NCBI GenBank assembly: GCA_964391725.1
Contig: CAYMNB010000002.1
Span: forward strand, 80,895 to 144,894
DNA length: 64,000 bases
Direction: 5' to 3'
Source of the DNA: SpSt-1165 sp964391725
Lineage (GTDB): Bacteria; Chloroflexota; Anaerolineae; Anaerolineales; Anaerolineaceae
Part shown: in pieces, positions 42,362 through 49,722 of the stretch
How positions within the stretch are numbered: position 1 is the stretch's first letter
Layout: each line of letters opens with the position of its first letter
Notes under the pieces: model-generated
Database searches by the model: none
Told to the model about the DNA's origin: nothing
What the model saw: only the letters and a program-made list of their open reading frames with translations
Program-made: the position numbers and the translations under genes

Positions 42362-42390
42362 TTGTAATGATTTCGGGGTTATGCTATTAT
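42362..42390 (+). promoter_or_regulatory. Promoter of nrdR-nrdJ
   Basis: TTGTAA (42362-42367) and TATTAT (42385-42390) with a 17-base spacer and an extended TGC before the -10 box. The start would be near 42397, about 120 nt before nrdR. Confidence 0.6.
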
Positions 42391-42430
42391 TTTTCCTACA
42401 TCCTAAATATAAGGGTAACGAAACACAGCA

Positions 42431-42446
42431 CCCCCATATATGGGGG
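42431..42446 (+). promoter_or_regulatory. Palindromic candidate NrdR operator
   Basis: A perfect 16-base palindrome, CCCCCATATATGGGGG. NrdR boxes are 16-base near-palindromes with an ATATAT centre, and the site lies just upstream of nrdR. The outer bases differ from the usual ACAC...GTGT ends. A weaker CCTAAATATAAGG lies about 30 bases upstream (42402-42414), near the three-turn spacing of paired NrdR boxes. Confidence 0.55.
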
Positions 42447-42517
42447 TTGATTTTCCTAGAAAATCGAACCAATCAGCAATAATGCTTACCACCTGACGAG
42501 AATGAAGGAGGTCTGGA

Positions 42518-42976
42518 ATGTATTGTCCCTATTGCCAGCATAAACAAACGAAAGTAATTGACACCACCAAAGACTCGCATGGGGGTATTCGCCGTCGGCG
42601 AGAATGTTTGAAATGCCAGCAGCGGTTTTCAACGTACGAACGCGCGATTCTTGCGACACCTTTGATCATTAAACAAGATGGCACCCGGGAAGAATTTGAT
42701 CGGGACAAATTAACGCGCGGTATTCGCATCAGTTGCGCAAAACGTCCGGTGTCAGCGGCTGATATTGAGCGGTTGGTGGGAGAGATCGAGGTCAAATTGC
42801 AGAAGTTGGGAAGATCTGAGGTTTCTTCAAGAGCCATAGGCGATCTTGTGATCGATGGCTTGAAGGAACTGGATCAAATTGCCTATATTCGATATGCCAT
42901 TGTTTATTTGCGATTAACGGATTTACATGATCTTAGGCAAGAAATTGACAAGTTATTAGAAGGTGCAGGAGGATAA
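42518..42976 (+). CDS. nrdR: Transcriptional repressor NrdR
   Basis: 152 residues, the usual length. NrdR senses ATP/dATP with an ATP-cone and represses ribonucleotide reductase genes. The zinc ribbon cysteines are C3, C6, C30 and C33, followed by the ATP-cone (about residues 49-139) with EEFDRDKLTRGI. GGAGG lies a few bases before the ATG. The gene is three bases upstream of nrdJ, so it controls its own operon, probably through the palindrome at 42431. Confidence 0.96.
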   Translation: MYCPYCQHKQTKVIDTTKDSHGGIRRRRECLKCQQRFSTYERAILATPLIIKQDGTREEFDRDKLTRGIRISCAKRPVSAADIERLVGEIEVKLQKLGRSEVSSRAIGDLVIDGLKELDQIAYIRYAIVYLRLTDLHDLRQEIDKLLEGAGG

Positions 42977-42979
42977 TTC

Positions 42980-45538
42980 ATGTCATCAGCAACCAGTTCT
43001 CGCGGAAAACTTTTGCCAACCCCTCCGTTACCAGAGGATTTACCAGGCGTTGTATTAACATCAAATTCTTTGGAGGTTCTCAAGCGCAGATATATCCGCC
43101 ATGATGGCAATGGCGAACCTGTCGAAACAGCCGATGGCATGTTCTGGCGTGTTGCTTATCATATTGCCAAGGTGGAGGAAGAAAGCAATCCGAATTTTGT
43201 GGAGTTGGCCAAACAATATTATCGGTTGCTGGTTAGTAAAACTTTCTTTCCAAATTCTCCCACATTCACGGGGGCTGGCACCCCTCTTGGGCAGTTGGCG
43301 GCGTGTTTTGTTCTTCCTATCAGTGATGACATGGGACGCAATGGCACCGGGATTTTTGAGAGTCTTCGCAATGCCGCGTTAATCCAACAAACCGGCGGCG
43401 GCAATGGTTTTGCCTTCTCGCGTTTGCGCCCATCAGGTGCGCTGGTACGGTCTTCTGCCGGCCAGGCTACGGGTCCCAATGGATTTTTACGGGTATATGA
43501 CAATGCCTTCGGTGAAATTGCACAAGGCGGCACACGCCGCGGCGCTAACATGGCGGTTTTGCGGGTCGACCATCCGGATGTGGAAGAGTTCATCAGCGCT
43601 AAGACCGAAGAACATTCCATTACCAACTTTAATATTTCCGTTGGCATCACCGATGCGTTTATGAGAGCAGTCGAGAATGATGAAGATTGGGATCTTCTGT
43701 TTCCGGATGTGCATTCACCGGAATATGATGGTTTCGATGGCACGCTTGAAGATGCTATTGAACAGGGGGTTCCCCTAAAGGTTTATAAGACAGTGAGGGC
43801 ACGGGATATCTTTGACAAGATTGTCCAACAAGCGCACCACAATGGTGAGCCGGGCATGTTATTTTTGGATGCCGCCAATCGTGACAATCCTGTCCCGCAT
43901 TTGTATCATCTGGAATCGACCAATCCGTGCGGCGAACAGTGGCTTGGCCCCTTTGAGAGCTGCTGTTTGGGTTCTATCAACCTGGCTCAACACATGGGCG
44001 AAAATCATTCAGTCAATTGGGAGAAATTGGAAGAAGACATCTGCCTTTCCACCCGGTTCCTGGATGATGTTGTGGATGCCAATAGTTATGTGCCAGCAGT
44101 GCCGCAACTGAAAGAGTCTGCCCAAAGAGCGCGCAGAATAGGCCTGGGAATCATGGGATTTGCAGACCTTCTTTATCATGTGGGGGTGCGTTATGGTTCA
44201 ATCGAAGGGCAGGAATTTGCCTCTCAATTGATGGAATTTGTGCGCTATCATGCTATGCGAACCAGTGTGGTGTTGGCACAAGAGCGCGGTGCATTTCCGG
44301 CCATCAAGGGCAGTATTTATGACCCTGAAAACATCACCTGGAATGTTCCTGTACCTCTGGTTGACTATTCCCATGATTGGGGTCGTCCTGCATTGGATTG
44401 GCAGCAGATCTATGATGGCATCAAAGCCCACGGTATTCGTAATGCGGCCCAAACCACTATTGCACCTACCGGCACCATCGCAACGGTGGCAGGGGTCGAA
44501 GGCTATGGTTGCGAACCGGTATTCGCCCTTGCATATATTCGCCATGTGAACGATAAAGGGCAGGATCTTCAGCTGACCTATGTGCCGAAATACTTCCAGA
44601 CAGCCTTAGATGAAGCGGAAATTTCTGTGGAAGATCAAAAACATATCCTGAGCCTGGTGATGGAATTGGGCACCTGCCAGAATATTCAGGAATTACCTGA
44701 GCGCATTCGCCATGTATTTGTGGTTTCCTCTGACATATCGGCTGAAGAGCATGTGCGTATGCAGGCGGCTATGCAGGCTTTTGTTGATAACAGCATCAGC
44801 AAAACTATCAATTTTCCACCCAATGCGACTGAGGAGGACGTGGCAGAGGCTTACCGGTTGGCATGGCGCCTGGGATGTAAGGGCATTACAGTTTACGTGA
44901 CTGGTTCACGCGATGTGGTGGTGTTGGAGACCAAACAAACCGCGAAACAAAAAGAACCTGCCAACTATGCTGAACAACCGATGATGTGGCACGATGATCG
45001 CAAACCACGCCCGCGCGCTTTGCCGGGATACACATATGTGATCCAGACTCCGTTGGGGAAGGCGTTTGTCACGGTGAACGAAAATGGCGGCAACCAACCC
45101 TTTGAAGTCTTCATCAACAGCGCAAAGGCAGGCTCTGATACCGCAGCCATGTCTGAGGCTATCGGCAGGTTGATCTCGCAGGTTCTGCGTCAGGCATCGC
45201 CAATCGAACCAGTGAAACGGCTTGAATTAATTATTCAGCAATTGGGTGGAATCGGTGGTGTGCGTGCGCTTGGTTTTGGCCCTAACCGGGTAAATTCATT
45301 CCCGGATGGTGTGGCAACTGTGTTGCAAGAGTATTTACTTCAACGTGACGAGCGCATTCAAACAGGCGAAGTTGATACGCGTGCCAATGGCCTGAAAAAG
45401 CAAACAGGGAAAAGTGCTGTGATCCAGCAGCTGACGCTGCCGGAAATCGGTGACCTGTGCCCTGAATGCGGCCAGGCGACATTGATCATGGAAGAAGGCT
45501 GTTGCAAATGTTATTCTTGCGGATACAGCGAATGCTAA
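42980..45538 (+). CDS. nrdJ: Adenosylcobalamin-dependent ribonucleotide reductase (class II)
   Basis: 852 residues. It reduces ribonucleoside diphosphates to deoxyribonucleotides using a B12 radical and so works with or without oxygen. Family segments include FPNSPTFTGAGTPLGQLAACF (substrate site with the first redox Cys), QQTGGGNGFAFSRLRPSG and GGTRRGANMAVL, then the NPCGEQ motif with the radical Cys (about residue 316). The C-terminal tail has a Cys-rich zinc motif (LCPECG ... CCKCYSCG) that regenerates the active site. Translated together with nrdR. Confidence 0.96.
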   Translation: MSSATSSRGKLLPTPPLPEDLPGVVLTSNSLEVLKRRYIRHDGNGEPVETADGMFWRVAYHIAKVEEESNPNFVELAKQYYRLLVSKTFFPNSPTFTGAGTPLGQLAACFVLPISDDMGRNGTGIFESLRNAALIQQTGGGNGFAFSRLRPSGALVRSSAGQATGPNGFLRVYDNAFGEIAQGGTRRGANMAVLRVDHPDVEEFISAKTEEHSITNFNISVGITDAFMRAVENDEDWDLLFPDVHSPEYDGFDGTLEDAIEQGVPLKVYKTVRARDIFDKIVQQAHHNGEPGMLFLDAANRDNPVPHLYHLESTNPCGEQWLGPFESCCLGSINLAQHMGENHSVNWEKLEEDICLSTRFLDDVVDANSYVPAVPQLKESAQRARRIGLGIMGFADLLYHVGVRYGSIEGQEFASQLMEFVRYHAMRTSVVLAQERGAFPAIKGSIYDPENITWNVPVPLVDYSHDWGRPALDWQQIYDGIKAHGIRNAAQTTIAPTGTIATVAGVEGYGCEPVFALAYIRHVNDKGQDLQLTYVPKYFQTALDEAEISVEDQKHILSLVMELGTCQNIQELPERIRHVFVVSSDISAEEHVRMQAAMQAFVDNSISKTINFPPNATEEDVAEAYRLAWRLGCKGITVYVTGSRDVVVLETKQTAKQKEPANYAEQPMMWHDDRKPRPRALPGYTYVIQTPLGKAFVTVNENGGNQPFEVFINSAKAGSDTAAMSEAIGRLISQVLRQASPIEPVKRLELIIQQLGGIGGVRALGFGPNRVNSFPDGVATVLQEYLLQRDERIQTGEVDTRANGLKKQTGKSAVIQQLTLPEIGDLCPECGQATLIMEEGCCKCYSCGYSEC

Positions 45539-45555
45539 TCGAATAATCACCATAA

Positions 45556-45594
45556 AAAAAACCGTCCGGCGCAATTTGTACCGGACGGTTTTTT
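45556..45594. terminator. Bidirectional intrinsic terminator between nrdJ and the flavodiiron gene
   Basis: ACCGTCCGG (45561-45569) pairs with CCGGACGGT (45581-45589), and the flanking A and T runs extend the stem and give U tracts on both strands. It serves the convergent nrdJ and flavodiiron genes. Confidence 0.92.
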
Positions 45595-45597
45595 GAT

Positions 45598-46782
45598 TTA
45601 GTTAATCACACCGATTTGCTGGTGCTTTTGTTGAATGATGTCTGCCAATTCCTCCAGTTGTTTGTGGGCTTCTTTGGTTGGATAACCGCGGAAGTTTACG
45701 AAAGGCAGCGGTTCTTTGTGTAGAGGGGCTACCATATCGGCCACTTTTTTGGGGACATTGTCGCTCCAGCCATAGGAACCTATAAAGCCAATGAAGTGGG
45801 CCTTTGGTTTCAATAAGGCCGCGACGGCGATGGCATTTGCCATCAACGGGTGAGTGTTACCCAACAGGGTTGGCGAAGCCAGAATAATCGTGCTGGCATC
45901 AACCATAGACATGGCGATCTGGCCCAGATCCGCCACGGTCAGGTTATACGGCTGCACCTGTATTCCGCGATCTGTCAGTGCTGTCATCAGGTGTTCCACC
46001 ATCTTAAGCGTGCTGTGATGCATGCTGACATAAGGGATAACGACCTCGTTCTTGGTGGGTCCATTGACCCATTCGTCATAGGCATCCAGGATGAATGACG
46101 GCACGTTATAAATTGGGCCATGGCTGGGCAGGATCATCTCAATGTCGTAAGTGTTTACCTTTTCCAAGTTCTTGGTGACGAAATTGCGTAAGGGCTGCAT
46201 GATCTGGGCATAATACAGCTTGTTGCTTGCCAACACCAATGGGTCTTCGTTTGCAAACATTTCCGATGTCGCCAGGTGGGCGCCAAAAAAGTCACAACTA
46301 AAAAGGTATTTCTTTTCACGCAGGTAGGCTGACATAGTTTCAGGCCAATGCACCCAGGGGGTATAGAGGAATTCAAAGGTGAAATCACCGATCGACAATG
46401 TCTCTCCATCCTCGACTGTCGTAATTCGTCCCGGATCGAGTTCTGGCATAAGGTCGGTCAACATCGGTTTTTCACGTACGGAAGTAAAGACCTGGGCATC
46501 AGGATATTGTTCGAGCAATTGAGGAATGGTGCCTGAATGGTCTTGTTCAGCATGCAGTGAAATAATATAGTCGATTTTCGGAAATTGCTGCAACTGATTC
46601 TTCAGAATATAAGCTTTGTCAGGTTCAACGGTGTCGATCAGTACAGTTTTTTCACTGCCCTGGATAAGGTAAGAGTTGTATGAGGTTCCCTGTGGCAGGG
46701 GGATCAGAGAATCAAACAGGGTTCGGTCCCAGTCAATAGCACCAAGCAAGTAAACATTTTCAGATATTTTTCGTGGATTCAT
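45598..46782 (-). CDS. Flavodiiron protein (FprA-type)
   Basis: 394 residues. The metallo-beta-lactamase-like domain holds the di-iron site, with HAEQDHSG near residues 77-84 and CDFFGAH and LPSHGP later. The C-terminal flavodoxin domain begins near residue 250 (VIPYVSMHHST). Flavodiiron proteins reduce O2 to water and/or NO to N2O and protect anaerobes from oxygen or nitric oxide. Which substrate dominates cannot be told from sequence. No fused rubredoxin is present and none is seen nearby. It is preceded by AGGAACC. Confidence 0.95.
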   Translation of the reverse strand: MNPRKISENVYLLGAIDWDRTLFDSLIPLPQGTSYNSYLIQGSEKTVLIDTVEPDKAYILKNQLQQFPKIDYIISLHAEQDHSGTIPQLLEQYPDAQVFTSVREKPMLTDLMPELDPGRITTVEDGETLSIGDFTFEFLYTPWVHWPETMSAYLREKKYLFSCDFFGAHLATSEMFANEDPLVLASNKLYYAQIMQPLRNFVTKNLEKVNTYDIEMILPSHGPIYNVPSFILDAYDEWVNGPTKNEVVIPYVSMHHSTLKMVEHLMTALTDRGIQVQPYNLTVADLGQIAMSMVDASTIILASPTLLGNTHPLMANAIAVAALLKPKAHFIGFIGSYGWSDNVPKKVADMVAPLHKEPLPFVNFRGYPTKEAHKQLEELADIIQQKHQQIGVIN

Positions 46783-46927
46783 AGGTTCCTAATTCCTTTG
46801 CTTCTTTTTGTACTTTAGTAATTATTGCTATTTTTACATTTATTATATTCATAATGGTAAGTGAATTATACGACTTAAGTATTAACGATGTAGAAAAACC
46901 ACCAATGTCAAAATGAATTGAATACGG

Positions 46928-46933
46928 TACAAT
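46928..46933 (+). promoter_or_regulatory. Possible -10 box upstream of tdk
   Basis: TACAAT lies 28 bases before the tdk ATG at 46962. The longer in-frame ATG at 46932 falls inside this box, which argues against it as a start. Confidence 0.4.
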
Positions 46934-46961
46934 GTGGGAAATAAAGTATATGGAGTGGAAT

Positions 46962-47543
46962 ATGGAAGGTCATTCGGGGAGTCTGGAAGTCATTTGCGGT
47001 TCAATGTTTTGTGGAAAGTCTGAAGAACTGATACGCCGGTCGCGAAGAGCTGTCATCGCAAAGCGCTCTATTCAGGTCTTTAAACCAATTATTGATGCTC
47101 GCTATGGAGGTGTCCAGAAGGTTACCTCCCATTCTGGTTATGAAATTGCCTGTTCACCGGTGGAATCTTCTGCGGAGCTGTTGAGCCAGATTATCGAAGG
47201 GGTTTCGGTCATTGGTATTGATGAAGCGCAATTTTTTGATGAAGGCTTGATCGACGTGATCGATACCCTGGTCAATGGAGGAGCGCGTGTTATTGCTGCT
47301 GGTTTGGACATGAACTTCAGGGGCGAACCTTTTGGTATCATGCCTGTGTTATTGGCGAAGGCAGAGAGAGTGGATAAATTACAGGCAATTTGCATGGTAT
47401 GCGGCGAACCAGCCACCAGAACACAGCGCCTGGTGAACGGGCAGCCTGCCTATTTCGAAGATCCGGTGGTTATCGTCGGGGCCGCAGAAATGTATGAAGC
47501 GCGCTGCCGTATTCACCACGAGGTACCAAGGCGAGTAAATTGA
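46962..47543 (+). CDS. tdk: Thymidine kinase (type II)
   Basis: 193 residues from the ATG at 46962 (GGAG six bases upstream). It phosphorylates thymidine in DNA precursor salvage. The P-loop is CGSMFCGKSEELIRR (about residues 12-26), Walker B is VIGIDEAQFF (about residue 85), and the zinc ribbon is CMVCGE ... CRIHH. The longer frame from 46932 begins inside a -10 box. The stop is followed closely by hpt, so the two probably share a transcript. Confidence 0.95.
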   Translation: MEGHSGSLEVICGSMFCGKSEELIRRSRRAVIAKRSIQVFKPIIDARYGGVQKVTSHSGYEIACSPVESSAELLSQIIEGVSVIGIDEAQFFDEGLIDVIDTLVNGGARVIAAGLDMNFRGEPFGIMPVLLAKAERVDKLQAICMVCGEPATRTQRLVNGQPAYFEDPVVIVGAAEMYEARCRIHHEVPRRVN

Positions 47544-47554
47544 CGGAGGATAAG

Positions 47555-48118
47555 ATGGTTGTAGATTATCGCAATGTTTTGGAGAAGGAGTTGATCCCGC
47601 AGGAGTTGCTTCAGCGAAGGATAACGGAATTGGCAGAAGATATCAACCGAGATTTTGCGGATGCCGAAGGCGAGTTACTCCTGGTATGTGTATTGCGCGG
47701 GGGCGTGATGTTTCTGGTTGATTTGATGCGGCGCTTAACAGTTCCGCATATGGTTGATTTTATGGCTGTGTCGTCTTATGGCGTTGGAAAACGCAGTTCT
47801 TCAGGACAGGCACGCATCAGCCTGGATTTAAATACCGACATTCATGGCCGCGATGTGCTGATCATTGAAGACATCATTGACAGCGGACACACGCTGCACT
47901 CGCTGGTAGCTCTATTGGGGAGCCGCTCCCCAAGATCCCTGGGCGTTTGTGTGCTGCTTGATAAAACCGAACGCAGAGAGGTGGATATCCCAATTCGCTA
48001 TAGCGGCTTTCAAATTCCTAATGAATTTGTGTTCGGCTATGGGCTGGATTTAGACGAATACTATCGCAACCTCGATTTTGTAGGTGTTGTTGATCTTGAT
48101 AAGTACAATCCCGAATAA
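47555..48118 (+). CDS. hpt: Hypoxanthine phosphoribosyltransferase
   Basis: 187 residues from the ATG at 47555, five bases after GGAGG; an in-frame TTG at 47540 lies before that site. The enzyme converts hypoxanthine or guanine and PRPP to IMP or GMP. The PRPP loop is VLIIEDIIDSGHTL (about residue 100), preceded by VLRGGVMFLVDLMRRL (about residue 46). The terminal FVGVVDLDKY region is typical of this family. Salvage partner of tdk, with cca following. Confidence 0.95.
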   Translation: MVVDYRNVLEKELIPQELLQRRITELAEDINRDFADAEGELLLVCVLRGGVMFLVDLMRRLTVPHMVDFMAVSSYGVGKRSSSGQARISLDLNTDIHGRDVLIIEDIIDSGHTLHSLVALLGSRSPRSLGVCVLLDKTERREVDIPIRYSGFQIPNEFVFGYGLDLDEYYRNLDFVGVVDLDKYNPE

Positions 48119-48150
48119 TTTGATTTAAGCGAATAGGCTTAGGAGTGATT

Positions 48151-49587
48151 TTGATTCCCCTGGAATATCTCCAACAAGACTTTTTTACATCATTGCGCGA
48201 GCATTTACTGCCTGGGGACTGTATATTCCTGGTGGGCGGAGCCGTGCGGGATCTCTTGTTGAGGAAAACACCGGAAGATCTTGATTTTGTGATCAAAGGG
48301 AACGCAAAAAGGATAAGCCGTGCAGTCGCCGACCAGATAAGTGGCGCTGTGTATCAGTTAGATGACGAACATGCTGCCATGAGAGTATTATGTGATTGTG
48401 AGTTAATTAAGGGCCATCTTGATATCAGTGAGTTGCGTGGAGAATCCTTAGAAGAAGATTTGCGTGATAGAGATTTCACCATCAACGCGATGGCAATAGA
48501 TGTCACACATGGTGCAAATTTCGATATAATTGATCCGTGTCGGGGCCAAGAAGATCTGCAGAAGGGTGTCATTCGCGTATGTGGAACCGATTCGATTGTT
48601 TCCGATCCTATCCGTATTCTGCGCGGTATCCGCCTGAAATTGGTGTTTGGTTTTGTTATTGACGACGAAACCAAGCGGCAAATGAAACAACCAACCTTGC
48701 TCGCTATGGTGTCTGACGAACGGAAGCGTGACGAATTATTCAAGATCTTTGAACCGCAATTGGCAGCAGACGGTTTTGATCTGCTCAGAGAGTATGATGC
48801 ACTCCCTGCCCTTTTCCCTGGCTTACGGTTTGATGAAAATCATGCAACAGCAAATTTCGCGCGAAAGTTGTCGATAATCATAAAAACAGTCATCGGCGAA
48901 GATATCGCTGCTGACGATACCACATCGACGCTCCAAGCAGCCTTTTTGCCCTATCAAGGAGAATTGGCAGCCTATTTGGATAAAGACATTGTTGAAGGCC
49001 GGAAAAGGGCTATATTGCTGTTTTTTGCCGGGTTGGCCTGGCTTTCAATTGATGAACAGGACACAACAGCTGATAGGGCCTTCACGAAAAAATTTCTCAG
49101 TACCTTTTGCCAACGTCTTGCTTTGAGCAACCGTGAAATGAATTTTCTTCGGCAGATAATCCAAAACAGAGATTGTGTGCCTGCATTGACCGCCAGAAAC
49201 CCAGAACTGGATGGAAAGACCATTTATAAATTCTTTCGAGAGACGGAAGAGAGTGGTGTGGGGCTTTGCCTAATATTCCTGGCAAAAAGCATGCTGGGAG
49301 CATCGGGCGACTCTGACACAGAAAGCTGGCCCCGAGCAGTTTTGGTTTGCAAACAACTGATCCATCATTACTTCATAAAATGGGAGAGTACCATCGAACC
49401 GCAGACTCTGATCACTGGAGATGACTTGATCACTATCTTCTCCCTTACCCCAGGACCTCTGTTTCAAACAGTGCTGGAAGGTGTCCGTGAGGAGCAAGCA
49501 GCTGGGATTATCAATGATAGAGAAGATGCATTGTCATTCGTAAAAGAAATGCTCCGAGAGAAGAAATTGGGTGCGGGTGACAAATAG
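48151..49587 (+). CDS. cca: CCA tRNA nucleotidyltransferase / poly(A) polymerase family
   Basis: 478 residues from TTG at 48151, which is five bases after GGAG; GTG at 48145 overlaps the ribosome binding site and is less likely. The N-terminal polymerase head has LVGGAVRDLLL (about residue 28), the DLDFVIKG metal site and RDFTINAMAI, then RILRGIRLKLVFGF of the neck. It adds or repairs the CCA end of tRNA, or acts as an A-adding enzyme. No HD motif is clear. Length and the long C-terminal part fit the family. The start codon remains somewhat open. Confidence 0.9.
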   Translation: MIPLEYLQQDFFTSLREHLLPGDCIFLVGGAVRDLLLRKTPEDLDFVIKGNAKRISRAVADQISGAVYQLDDEHAAMRVLCDCELIKGHLDISELRGESLEEDLRDRDFTINAMAIDVTHGANFDIIDPCRGQEDLQKGVIRVCGTDSIVSDPIRILRGIRLKLVFGFVIDDETKRQMKQPTLLAMVSDERKRDELFKIFEPQLAADGFDLLREYDALPALFPGLRFDENHATANFARKLSIIIKTVIGEDIAADDTTSTLQAAFLPYQGELAAYLDKDIVEGRKRAILLFFAGLAWLSIDEQDTTADRAFTKKFLSTFCQRLALSNREMNFLRQIIQNRDCVPALTARNPELDGKTIYKFFRETEESGVGLCLIFLAKSMLGASGDSDTESWPRAVLVCKQLIHHYFIKWESTIEPQTLITGDDLITIFSLTPGPLFQTVLEGVREEQAAGIINDREDALSFVKEMLREKKLGAGDK

Positions 49588-49722
49588 CCAATTCCATGGC
49601 GACATTCGTTAATTTCTCATATATCTCAAAAAGCGAGATTGTTCATTATGGTAAAATTCATAAGTTGTAACATGTGAATTTTATTAACAAACTGATGATC
49701 AAATTATTCAGGAGGCTATCAA

